Assembly (NCBI GenBank): GCA_002396005.1
Contig: DGVW01000080.1
Coordinates: 1 to 12,957 of the forward strand
Source: Oribacterium sp. UBA4274
GTDB taxonomy: Bacteria > Bacillota > Clostridia > Lachnospirales > Lachnospiraceae
DNA length: 12,957 nucleotides
Direction: 5' to 3'
Of the stretch, positions 1-5,815 are shown one piece after another (position 1 is the first letter of the stretch; each line of letters opens with the position of its first letter). The notes under the pieces are model-generated. The model did not search any database. It was not told where the DNA came from and saw only the letters and a list, made by a program, of their open reading frames with translations. A program made the position numbers and the translations under genes.

Positions 1-86
1 CGCAGAGGGTGGGGTTCGAACCCACGTGCCCTTGCGGACAAACGGTTTTCAAGACCGCCTCGTTATGACCACTTCGATACCTCTGC
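1..86 (-). tRNA. tRNA-Ser (anticodon UGA)
   Basis: Read on the minus strand this folds as a class II tRNA. The acceptor stem pairs 80-86 with 2-8 (GCAGAGG/CCTCTGC), and position 1 gives discriminator G, the identity base typical of serine tRNAs. The anticodon loop CTTGAAA carries TGA at 49-51, flanked by A residues on the 3' side as expected for UNN-decoding tRNAs. A long variable arm (TGTCC, GCAA loop, GGGCA) and a T arm with GTTCGAA follow. The window edge falls just after the discriminator, so whether CCA is encoded cannot be seen. It decodes UCA and other UCN serine codons. A good promoter lies upstream at 154-182. Confidence 0.95.
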
Positions 87-90
87 ATCG

Positions 91-147
91 CTTATTAAAT
101 TTTGTTTTAAACACTCATTTAATAAGTGCTTGTCGCTTTTTGGCGAC
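91..147 (-). other. two hairpins in the tRNA-Ser 5' leader
   Basis: Between the predicted start (about 147) and the mature tRNA 5' end (86), the leader can form two stems: GTCGC/GCGAC (143-147 with 132-136) at the very 5' end, and a perfect 10-bp stem CTTATTAAAT/ATTTAATAAG (91-100 with 117-126) ending 4 bases before the tRNA. These could guide RNase P cleavage or be incidental AT-rich pairing. The stems are seen; any role is a guess. Confidence 0.45.
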
Positions 148-153
148 TTGCTT

Positions 154-182
154 AATATATACTATCCGTTTCTACTCGTCAA
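154..182 (-). promoter_or_regulatory. sigma-A type promoter of tRNA-Ser
   Basis: On the minus strand there is a -35 box TTGACG (177-182), a spacer of exactly 17 bases, and a -10 box TATATT (154-159). Transcription would start near 147. This is the best promoter match in the window and points directly at the tRNA gene 60 bases further on. The boxes are seen in the sequence; activity is inferred. Confidence 0.75.
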
Positions 183-602
183 GAGTTTTTTGAAAAAAAT
201 AAGTATAACTATGGCAGTCGATTTTTGTTTGACTTAAAGTCAAAGAAGTATTTTGATAAATCATCAATACAAATCGATATGTCTCTTCTGACACTCGGCA
301 AATGCTGTGCAAAGGGCATTGAATATTTCATTTAATGTATGCATTATTTCACTTCCTTTCTTTTAGCTTATACAGTTATCGCTCTTTTTTAAAAAAAGTC
401 AATAAGCATACACCCCGGGGAGCAATCCTGCCACTAATGAGTATTTATTTTTTGCTTGAAATATTCATAAAGTTATAAAAAGTATTGAGCTATACAGAAG
501 GATAATTTTCATGGAAAGGTTTGGACAAAATTAATTCCGATGAAAAAATGTATATTTTTTGATGTGACTTATATAGATATTATTGTTTTTTTGACGAAAT
601 AT
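183..602. other. AT-rich intergenic region, little recognisable content
   Basis: About 420 bases separate the tRNA promoter from the ispD terminator. I see a near-palindrome TTTGACTT-A-AAGTCAAA at 228-244, a possible 26-codon minus-strand ORF (264-344, listed separately) with a TATAAG box at 367-372 upstream of it, and a CCCCGGGG palindrome at about 413-420. No known protein, RNA family or mobile element is recognisable. Confidence 0.5.
264..344 (-). CDS. possible small ORF, 26 aa, unknown
   Basis: An ATG at 344 follows a good Shine-Dalgarno match (AAAGGAAG, 7 bases upstream) and opens 26 codons ending in TGA at 264-266. The product starts MHTLNEIFNALC and ends KRHIDLY. It could form a short amphipathic helix and has two cysteines (in NALC and AECQ). 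A TATAAG -10-like box lies at 367-372, but a TTGACT box sits 24 bases upstream of it, too far for a normal promoter, and the resulting leader would be very short. I recognise no family. Support is only the ribosome-binding site and the open frame, so this may be chance. Confidence 0.3.
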   Translation of the reverse strand: MHTLNEIFNALCTAFAECQKRHIDLY

Positions 603-656
603 AAAAAACTCCCCAAATTATTATGCTTTTTTTAAACGTAAACTATATTTGGGGAG
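603..656 (-). terminator. intrinsic terminator downstream of ispD
   Basis: A 10-bp perfect stem (CTCCCCAAAT at 609-618 with ATTTGGGGAG at 647-656) encloses a 28-base AT-rich loop. On the minus strand it is followed directly by TTTTTT (603-608). It begins about 60 bases past the ispD stop, in the right orientation to end ispD transcription before the tRNA region. The loop is longer than usual, but the GC stem and T tract fit. Confidence 0.75.
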
Positions 657-714
657 CTTTATTTGGATTTTTAACACCGTAAAAATGTTATTACAATGTT
701 TGCATATTGAATCA

Positions 715-1563
715 TTATCGTGAAAGATATAGTTCGGCTATTTTTATATCCTCAGGGGTTGTTATTTTTATGTTTTCATAAGAGCCTGCAACAACCTTTA
801 CTCTTGCTCCGGTGTAAGCTTCCACAACCATTGCATCATCAGTTACCGGAATCATAAGTTTTCCTTCACTTTCCTGACTGATAAGTTTTTGATAAGCGTT
901 GAAAATTAATGAAAAATCAAATGTCTGCGGAGTTTCCATAAGCCATACAGAACTTCTCTCCGGTGTAGATTTTACATAGTGTTCTTCGTCCAAAATCTTA
1001 ATTGTGTCTTTAACAGGCATGCCTATCACAGCAGCATGATATTTTGCCGCATAGTGAAGTGCGTCATCAATTATAGCATTGCTGATCATTGGGCGGGCGC
1101 AGTCATGTATCATAACTATAGGATCTGATGTTTTATTATTTCTATCCTCCTGAGTTGATGATGAATCAGTATTGCCATAAGTGTTATTGTTCAGCTTTTC
1201 CAATTCTTTGATTTTCAGTAATCCATTGTATACCGAATTATATCTTTCTTTTCCACCGGCGATTATAGCGGATAATTTATTCAATGGAAATTTAGGCTGT
1301 TTTGAATCTGTTAATGTTTCGGTTTTGGCAGCCGAATCCTCCATAGCTTTAAATCCTGTCAGTGAAGACATATAAGGGATGTCATCTTCGGCTGTTGTTA
1401 TTATGATTCCGTCTACAGATTCATGAGCATCAAACTTTTCTGCACTCCAACTGTAAAGGGGCTTTTCCAGTATCTCCATGAATTGTTTCTTTTGCTTACT
1501 ATGCATGCGCCTTCCGCTGCCTGCAGCAAGTACTATAGCATAGACTTTTCTTCCTTCGTACAT
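715..1563 (-). CDS. ispD: 2-C-methyl-D-erythritol 4-phosphate cytidylyltransferase
   Basis: Transfers CMP from CTP to 2-C-methyl-D-erythritol 4-phosphate in the cytosolic MEP pathway of isoprenoid precursor synthesis. The nucleotide-binding start VLAAGSGRRM (residues 11-20) is followed by KKQF (25-28), the place of the catalytic PKQ lysine. Further family motifs are HDCARP (153-158), PVKDTIK (183-189), ERSSVW (202-207, with the conserved arginine) and PVTDDAMVVE (239-248). At 282 aa it is about 50 longer than the usual 230. The excess lies in two polar stretches, roughly residues 68-95 and 117-147, the second rich in N, S, T, D and E. Core motifs are intact, so it is probably active. ATG at 1563 is preceded by GGAGGTC at good spacing. 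It is separated from tsaD by 143 bp containing a repeat copy and a possible promoter. The paralogous family (TarI, IspDF) is less likely given the motif set. Confidence 0.9.
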   Translation of the reverse strand: MYEGRKVYAIVLAAGSGRRMHSKQKKQFMEILEKPLYSWSAEKFDAHESVDGIIITTAEDDIPYMSSLTGFKAMEDSAAKTETLTDSKQPKFPLNKLSAIIAGGKERYNSVYNGLLKIKELEKLNNNTYGNTDSSSTQEDRNNKTSDPIVMIHDCARPMISNAIIDDALHYAAKYHAAVIGMPVKDTIKILDEEHYVKSTPERSSVWLMETPQTFDFSLIFNAYQKLISQESEGKLMIPVTDDAMVVEAYTGARVKVVAGSYENIKITTPEDIKIAELYLSR

Positions 1564-1593
1564 AAGTAATGACCTCCGGATTGTATTTAAAAA

Positions 1594-1621
1594 AATATAT
1601 TTTTTATTCCTTTGAGAGCAA
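1594..1621 (-). promoter_or_regulatory. possible promoter for ispD
   Basis: On the minus strand TTGCTC (1616-1621) and TATATT (1594-1599) are separated by 16 bases, with the ispD start 31 bases downstream of the -10 box. The -35 match is partial and the surroundings are A/T runs, so a chance match is possible. Confidence 0.35.
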
Positions 1622-1628
1622 CTTTATG

Positions 1629-1662
1629 CAGCACATAGCACACGAACGTGTGCGTTAGCGCC
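1629..1662 (-). repeat. dispersed hairpin repeat, copy 1 (tsaD-ispD gap)
   Basis: On the minus strand it contains CTAACGCACACG, then TT, then CGTGTGC and CTATGTGCTG. The core GCACACG/CGTGTGC can pair over 7 bases. It aligns without gaps to 5290-5323 and 7683-7716, in the same orientation. Members share ACACGAAYGT and TGCG-TTAG (plus-strand reading). It is outside any gene. No known element name is assigned. Confidence 0.6.
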
Positions 1663-1706
1663 TTTTGTTTTGTTTTTGTGCTGAAAATATTAAAACCTGA
1701 GGGGTG

Positions 1707-2729
1707 TCAATGCTCTCCAAGTTTTAAATTAGGACATGCATTTAAATCAAGTCCGTCACGGCGACCACGAAGATATTCGTAGTATCCTGCGCAAGCAATC
1801 ATCGCAGCATTGTCTGTGCATAAAACCGGACTGGGTCTGTAAAAACGTATACTGTTCTTTTGGCACTCCTGTTCCAGTCTTGCTCTGATGTGTGAGTTTG
1901 AAGCTACACCTCCTGCAATGGCGAGTTTGGTATAGCCTCTCTCCCGACACAAGCCTACAGCACGTGATACCAGAGAATCAGTTACAGCTTCCTGGAAAGA
2001 TGCACAAAGATCAGGAATGTTGATATCAGTACCGGTCATTTTTGCTTTATTGATGTAATTCAGTACCGCAGACTTGATTCCGGAGAAAGAGAAATCGTAT
2101 GGATTATCAGCAACAGTTCCACGAGGGAAAACTATGGCGTGTGGGTTGCCTGTTTTCGCAGCATTATCAACTTTAGGACCACCGGGATATCCGAGACCTA
2201 CGGCTCTTGCTACCTTGTCAAATGCTTCTCCTGCAGCATCATCACGGGAACGTCCGACTATTTCGTACTTGCCATAGTCCTCGACCACAACAAGGTGTGT
2301 GTGACCTCCGGAAACTATAAGACATGCAAAAGGAGGTTCGAGATCGAGATTTTCGATATAATTGGCACTGATATGTCCTTCGATGTGGTGCACACCTATC
2401 AGTGGTTTATTTAAAGCGTAGCTTAGTGCCTTGGCTTCAGCCACTCCCACCAGCAGAGCACCAACAAGACCCGGACCGTATGTTACTGCGATGGCATCAA
2501 TATCGTCAAATGTGCAGGCGGCCTCTTTCAACGCAAGTGAAATAACGTCATCTATTTTTTCAAGATGCTTCCGCGAAGCGATTTCCGGTACAACTCCGCC
2601 ATATTCTGTATGTATAGCAATCTGTGATGAAATAATGTTGGATAATACCTCACGTCCGTTACGAACTACGGCGGCTGCTGTTTCATCACAACTGGATTCT
2701 ATTCCTAAAATTTTTATACCTGACATCAT
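1707..2729 (-). CDS. tsaD: tRNA N6-adenosine threonylcarbamoyltransferase TsaD
   Basis: Catalytic subunit of the bacterial t6A complex. It moves threonylcarbamoyl from TC-AMP onto A37 of ANN-decoding tRNAs, with TsaB and TsaE. The ASKHA-fold start GIESSCDETAAAV (residues 9-21), the metal-binding pair in HHIEGH (H115 and H119), SGGHTHL (140-146), the DDAAGEAFDKVAR stretch and CTDNAAMI with D306 are all present. At 340 aa it is normal length. The first ATG (2729) overlaps the rnz stop in an ATGA arrangement. A second ATG directly follows (2726) and sits slightly better behind the GAGG site, so the true start may be one codon later. The overlap with rnz implies co-transcription and translational coupling. 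The partners tsaB and tsaE lie 1.6-3 kb upstream on the same strand. Confidence 0.97.
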   Translation of the reverse strand: MMSGIKILGIESSCDETAAAVVRNGREVLSNIISSQIAIHTEYGGVVPEIASRKHLEKIDDVISLALKEAACTFDDIDAIAVTYGPGLVGALLVGVAEAKALSYALNKPLIGVHHIEGHISANYIENLDLEPPFACLIVSGGHTHLVVVEDYGKYEIVGRSRDDAAGEAFDKVARAVGLGYPGGPKVDNAAKTGNPHAIVFPRGTVADNPYDFSFSGIKSAVLNYINKAKMTGTDINIPDLCASFQEAVTDSLVSRAVGLCRERGYTKLAIAGGVASNSHIRARLEQECQKNSIRFYRPSPVLCTDNAAMIACAGYYEYLRGRRDGLDLNACPNLKLGEH

Positions 2730-3643
2730 TTTTCCTCGTCATCAAATGTGAGATCCTTTGTCCATCCGTCTCGTGCAAACTTAACCGGATAGATCTGCCA
2801 TATATCATCCTTATAAATATCTGGACGCATCTCACTAGGTGAATAATGTGTGAACCACATCTCTCTTGGCTTTGCTTCAGCACCTATGTTTGCAGCTTCA
2901 TACATCATCATATGTTTATTTTTCTTTGCGTTGTCAAGCTTCTCACGCTCTCCGTACATGCCTTCGCATATAAAAAGATCAACATCTCTGGCCATCTCCG
3001 TAATTGCAGGTGTTGGACGTGTATCTGTACAATAGGTTACGCTGAGACCTCTTCTGGCTGCCCCCATAACCATATCAGGTGTATATATCACACCTTCATC
3101 GGTTGTTATGGTGTCACCATGCTGCAAGCGATTCCAATACTTGAGAGGAATGCCCTGTTCTTGTGCTCTTGCGGCATCAAATTTGCCCAATCTGCGTACA
3201 CTGACACGATAACCGTAGCAGGTGACCTTATGATTCACTTTAAAAGCGTCTATGACAAAGGGACCAAATTCAAACTGCTGAGCAGACTCCTCTATCTCAT
3301 GATATATGATCTCAAAAGGCAATTCAGGTGAAATGATGCGTAAACCATCCACAACTCTTTTAAGACCTTTTGGTCCTAAAAGATGCAAAGGTTCTGTACG
3401 CTCAGCATTACCGATAGATAGAAGCATACCCGGAAGTCCGGAAATATGGTCTGCATGGTAATGTGTAAAGCATATGAGATCTATAGACTTAGGAGACCAG
3501 GATTTTTCTTTCATGGCAATCTGGGTTCCTTCGCCACAGTCTATCAGCATATTGCTTCCGCTGCATCGCAGCATGAGGCTTGTGAGCCATCGATTAGGAA
3601 GGGGCATCATGCCGCCGGTTCCGAGTAAACAAAGATCAAGCAT
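2726..3643 (-). CDS. rnz: ribonuclease Z (tRNA 3' endonuclease)
   Basis: Metallo-beta-lactamase-fold nuclease that cuts tRNA precursors after the discriminator base so that CCA can be added. It opens with LGTGGMMPLPNRW (residues 8-20) and LIDCGEGTQ (33-41), a typical RNase Z start. The zinc motif is HYHADH (H61, H63, D65, H66), with further ligands at VNH (H138), CTDTRP (D207) and FTHYSPSE (H266). The stretch KFDAARAQEQGIP (154-166) matches the family's substrate-arm region. Length 305 aa is normal. The conserved HEAT-like motif reads CEGMYGE, and the usual GHST reads KHMM with H244 kept. A good AGAAGGA site precedes ATG 3643. The stop overlaps tsaD by 4 bases. The 197 bp upstream, with tandem 39-bp repeats, separates it from rimI. 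Other MBL-fold hydrolases are unlikely given the arm and C-terminal motifs. Confidence 0.92.
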   Translation of the reverse strand: MLDLCLLGTGGMMPLPNRWLTSLMLRCSGSNMLIDCGEGTQIAMKEKSWSPKSIDLICFTHYHADHISGLPGMLLSIGNAERTEPLHLLGPKGLKRVVDGLRIISPELPFEIIYHEIEESAQQFEFGPFVIDAFKVNHKVTCYGYRVSVRRLGKFDAARAQEQGIPLKYWNRLQHGDTITTDEGVIYTPDMVMGAARRGLSVTYCTDTRPTPAITEMARDVDLFICEGMYGEREKLDNAKKNKHMMMYEAANIGAEAKPREMWFTHYSPSEMRPDIYKDDIWQIYPVKFARDGWTKDLTFDDEEK

Positions 3644-3692
3644 ATATTAAATCCTTCTGTAAGTTGAATAAAATGATGAAAGGGTCAAAATA

Positions 3693-3809
3693 CTATATAT
3701 AACATGGCCGATGAGCCGAAAACCGATATTGCTATATATAACATGGCCCAAGAGAGCAAAAACTACATTGTCTTACATAACATGGTCAGTGAGTCGAATA
3801 AGCTTAATG
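3693..3809 (-). repeat. three tandem imperfect 39-bp repeats (rimI-rnz gap)
   Basis: Units are 3693-3731, 3732-3770 and 3771-3809. Units 1 and 2 share an identical 17-base block, CTATATATAACATGGCC (plus strand); unit 3 keeps ATAACATGG and diverges elsewhere. Read on the minus strand each unit holds CCATGTTATATATAG or a variant, which resembles an extended -10 element (TG, one base, TATATA), ahead of rnz. The repeats are not part of a recognisable protein. They could be tandem promoters, protein-binding sites or slippage products. Confidence 0.8.
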
Positions 3810-3840
3810 CAATAAAAAGTGTCAGGTCCCTTGGGGAAGC

Positions 3841-4341
3841 TCACTCCTGAAGCTTAAGAGTCATTATTATGGCATCATCCATCGGATCTCGATAATATCC
3901 CTTTCGTATATAGGAGTTTTCAAATCCCATTTTTCGATATAGAGCTTTTGCAGCTTCATTTTGAGCTCGGACCTCAAGATAAATGGTTGAGGCGAGATTG
4001 GCTCTTGCCGTATCAATCATGTGTCGCATGAGACACTCTCCTATACCTTTTTTGCGCAAATCAGTCGATACACAGATATTTTCAATTTCTGCCTCCGGTC
4101 CCAGTAATCTGAGAATGCCATATCCTGCTATATTGTCGGCATACGAATCTCTTGAGTCCGGATCTGTTACGGGATGCTTATGTATAACAAAGGGATGGTC
4201 ATAGGATGAGGATATGGCTGATTCAAAATCACGGGAATGCCATGCCATGTTTCCAAAGGCAAGCCTTTCTGCGTAAAGAATATCCGGTATATCATACATG
4301 TGCATGTCATCAATCTTATAGTGCATAATGTCATGACTCAT
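3841..4341 (-). CDS. rimI: GNAT acetyltransferase, RimI type
   Basis: Predicted N-alpha-acetyltransferase. The best-studied RimI acetylates the N-terminus of ribosomal protein S18; relatives have broader substrates. The acetyl-CoA loop is RKKGIG (R96 to G101), preceded by EIENICVSTDLR, and followed by the family signatures YLEVRAQNEAAKALYRKMGF (121-140) and RKGYYRDPMDDAIIM (146-160). Length from the chosen start is 166 aa, near normal. The frame stays open upstream to 4419, but that part lies inside tsaB. ATG 4341 sits 1 base after the tsaB stop, with GGAGAA upstream, so it is the better start; a later ATG at 4326 is also possible. Its place directly after tsaB is the classic arrangement of t6A genes with rimI. 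A short insertion near residues 54-69 looks polar. Confidence 0.9.
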   Translation of the reverse strand: MSHDIMHYKIDDMHMYDIPDILYAERLAFGNMAWHSRDFESAISSSYDHPFVIHKHPVTDPDSRDSYADNIAGYGILRLLGPEAEIENICVSTDLRKKGIGECLMRHMIDTARANLASTIYLEVRAQNEAAKALYRKMGFENSYIRKGYYRDPMDDAIIMTLKLQE

Positions 4342-4342
4342 A

Positions 4343-5176
4343 TCAGAGGTTCTCCGGCAGTGATTCATCTTCATAACCTGCATCAATTCCAATCTTATAA
4401 TTACGGGCAGCCAAAACATCTTCTACTTGCACTTTTTTCAGCTGATCAGGATCATCATGTGTTATATCAAAGGATTTTAATCCGGCTTCTTCTTTTTCTC
4501 GTTCAGCCTGAGGCTTACGGATGTAGCTCAATCTGAAGTCGTGACCGGATACGGTTTCTCCTTTGGAGAGTTTCGCTGAACCAATGGCAGCTACAGAAGA
4601 TGCACGTTGTAAAATGTTTTGAGGGCCGGCAAAACCAAAAGAAACAGTTAGATTTTCTATGAGGTAATCTTTATATACAGGCACAGCATCTCCTAAAAAT
4701 ATATGTTTGCCACCCATATCATTAATACGTGCAACAAGTTCATCGATGCCGATGGCCTCCTCTGTTCCGACAAGAGTTCCATTCAAAAATGCTGCCGTAT
4801 AAACTTGTTTACGTCGGGCATCCATAATCGGATGAACATATATGGAATCAAGAGATGCGGCGTCAGAGACATTGTATGCAAGAGCTTCAAGGGTACTTAC
4901 CTCGATAAGCGGGATGTTGTAGCCAAGTGCAAGTCCCTTGGCGGTTGAAGCCCCTATACGAAGTCCTGTGAAGGATCCCGGACCATCGCTTACGGCAATA
5001 GCATCAAGGTCTTTGGCCTCTTTGCCGGTACGCGAAAAAATCTCAGCCACCATAGGTAACAGTGTCTGAGAATGTGTAAGTCCGATATTTGTAGAATATT
5101 CTGCAAGAACAACACCATCCTCCAGAAGTGCGCAGGATGCGGTATGTCCGGATGAATCAATACCTAAAATCAGCAT
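4343..5176 (-). CDS. tsaB: t6A complex subunit TsaB
   Basis: Non-catalytic partner of TsaD needed for tRNA t6A37 synthesis. It has an ASKHA fold: LILGIDSSGHTASCALL (residues 2-18), GLTHSQTLLPM (32-42), VSDGPGSFTGLRIGASTAKG (62-81) and PIMDARRKQVYTA (116-128) are characteristic. The protein resembles TsaD but lacks the HxxxH metal pair, which separates the two. The usual end, LSYIRKPQAEREKEE (216-230), is followed by about 45 further residues, partly acidic, with no motif I recognise; typical length is about 230 against 277 here. The frame stays open to 5221, but ATG 5176 aligns with the family start. Its ribosome-binding site is weak (TGGAA). It is followed 1 base later by rimI and preceded by a 225-bp gap holding repeat copy 2. 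Confidence 0.93.
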   Translation of the reverse strand: MLILGIDSSGHTASCALLEDGVVLAEYSTNIGLTHSQTLLPMVAEIFSRTGKEAKDLDAIAVSDGPGSFTGLRIGASTAKGLALGYNIPLIEVSTLEALAYNVSDAASLDSIYVHPIMDARRKQVYTAAFLNGTLVGTEEAIGIDELVARINDMGGKHIFLGDAVPVYKDYLIENLTVSFGFAGPQNILQRASSVAAIGSAKLSKGETVSGHDFRLSYIRKPQAEREKEEAGLKSFDITHDDPDQLKKVQVEDVLAARNYKIGIDAGYEDESLPENL

Positions 5177-5289
5177 GTTATTTTTCCATTTCATTTTATT
5201 ATGTATGATGTTCAGCAGCACAACTGTCGTCGATTTTTATCGAAGGAGCCATGCGGCTTTGAGCGCTTCAAAGGAATCCTTACATATTC

Positions 5290-5323
5290 CTGCTCTATGT
5301 ACACGAATGTGTGCGTTAGTGCT
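5290..5323 (-). repeat. dispersed hairpin repeat, copy 2 (tsaE-tsaB gap)
   Basis: On the minus strand it reads CACTAACGCACACATTCGTG then TACATAGAGCAG. The core ACAC-ATTC-GTGT forms a short stem. It aligns gap-free with copy 1 at about 25 of 34 positions. Just downstream on the minus strand lie two more small stems, CTTTGA/TCAAAG (about 5258-5274) and AGCC/GGCT (about 5247-5258), so the whole 225-bp spacer looks structured rather than coding. Confidence 0.6.
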
Positions 5324-5401
5324 AATAAGTGAATGACAATTTCATGTGATGAAAAACTACTGTTAACACATGACTTGAAACATTTTGATATAGAAAATTC
5401 A

Positions 5402-5815
5402 TCAGTACTCGATTTTTCTGTAATCAAAGCCTTTTTCAAGATCTTTTTTGATGTGAATCCAATGAGCTTCTTCAGGAAGTAAATCATCTATGAGCTCAGG
5501 CCACTCGATGATGCATACACCCTTACCGTAAAAATAGTCTTCATAACCTATCTCCTCCATCTCTGATGGATCACCTATACGGTATACATCGAAGTGATAG
5601 AGAGGCAGTCGGCCTTCGTACTCTTTTACGATTGTAAATGTTGGTGAATTGACATAGTCATCTATACCTAGTCCTGTGGCAAAGCCCTGGGTGAAGACAG
5701 TCTTGCCCACACCCAGATCACCATCAAGACAAATTATATCTCCCGGTTTAGCTTCTTCGCCGAGTTTTTTACCAAATGCGAATGTGTCTTCCGCAGAATT
5801 ACTCTCAAATATCAT
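5402..5815 (-). CDS. tsaE: t6A complex ATPase TsaE
   Basis: P-loop ATPase that supports turnover of the TsaB-TsaD complex in t6A37 synthesis. The Walker A motif DGDLGVGKTVFTQG (residues 31-44, K38 and T39) is followed by VNSPTFTIVKEYEG (55-68), YHFDVYRI (73-80) and IIEWPE (102-107), all signatures of this family. Length is 137 aa from the chosen start, slightly short but in range. The frame is open further upstream to 5902, but ATG 5815 (MIFESNSAEDT) fits the family start, has AAGGA upstream, and overlaps the end of hom by 11 bases. That overlap implies co-transcription and translational coupling with hom. It is followed by a 225-bp spacer before tsaB. Confidence 0.93.
   Translation of the reverse strand: MIFESNSAEDTFAFGKKLGEEAKPGDIICLDGDLGVGKTVFTQGFATGLGIDDYVNSPTFTIVKEYEGRLPLYHFDVYRIGDPSEMEEIGYEDYFYGKGVCIIEWPELIDDLLPEEAHWIHIKKDLEKGFDYRKIEY

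Noticed and set aside
405..450. Similarity between 405-450 and 11920-11950 (AATCCTGC with CCCCGG nearby)
   Set aside because: Only short strings match and their order differs, so I cannot call it a repeat by eye.
540..635. 31-codon plus-strand ORF starting at 540
   Set aside because: No ribosome-binding site, very T-rich codons, and it runs into the ispD terminator stem.
2846..3331. 161-codon plus-strand open frame inside rnz
   Set aside because: Shadow of rnz with no recognisable motif; rnz itself is complete with all metal ligands.
3693..3809. CRISPR-like array
   Set aside because: The units are directly adjacent with no unique spacers, they diverge, and there are no cas genes nearby.
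3817..3830. Short motif GGACCTG shared after rimI (3817-3830) and after prfB (7785-7797)
   Set aside because: Both follow a gene end, but only about 7-9 bases are common and only one copy forms a clear stem; too little to name as a repeat without a genome-wide count.
5342..5373. Inverted repeat TCATGTG/CACATGA with an 18-base loop after tsaE
   Set aside because: The 7-bp AT-containing stem has no T tract following it on the minus strand, so it does not qualify as a terminator.
5212..5487. 91-codon minus-strand frame in the tsaE-tsaB gap
   Set aside because: Its first part overlaps tsaE in another frame and the rest is read through repeat copy 2 and hairpins; the translation looks random and no family is recognisable.
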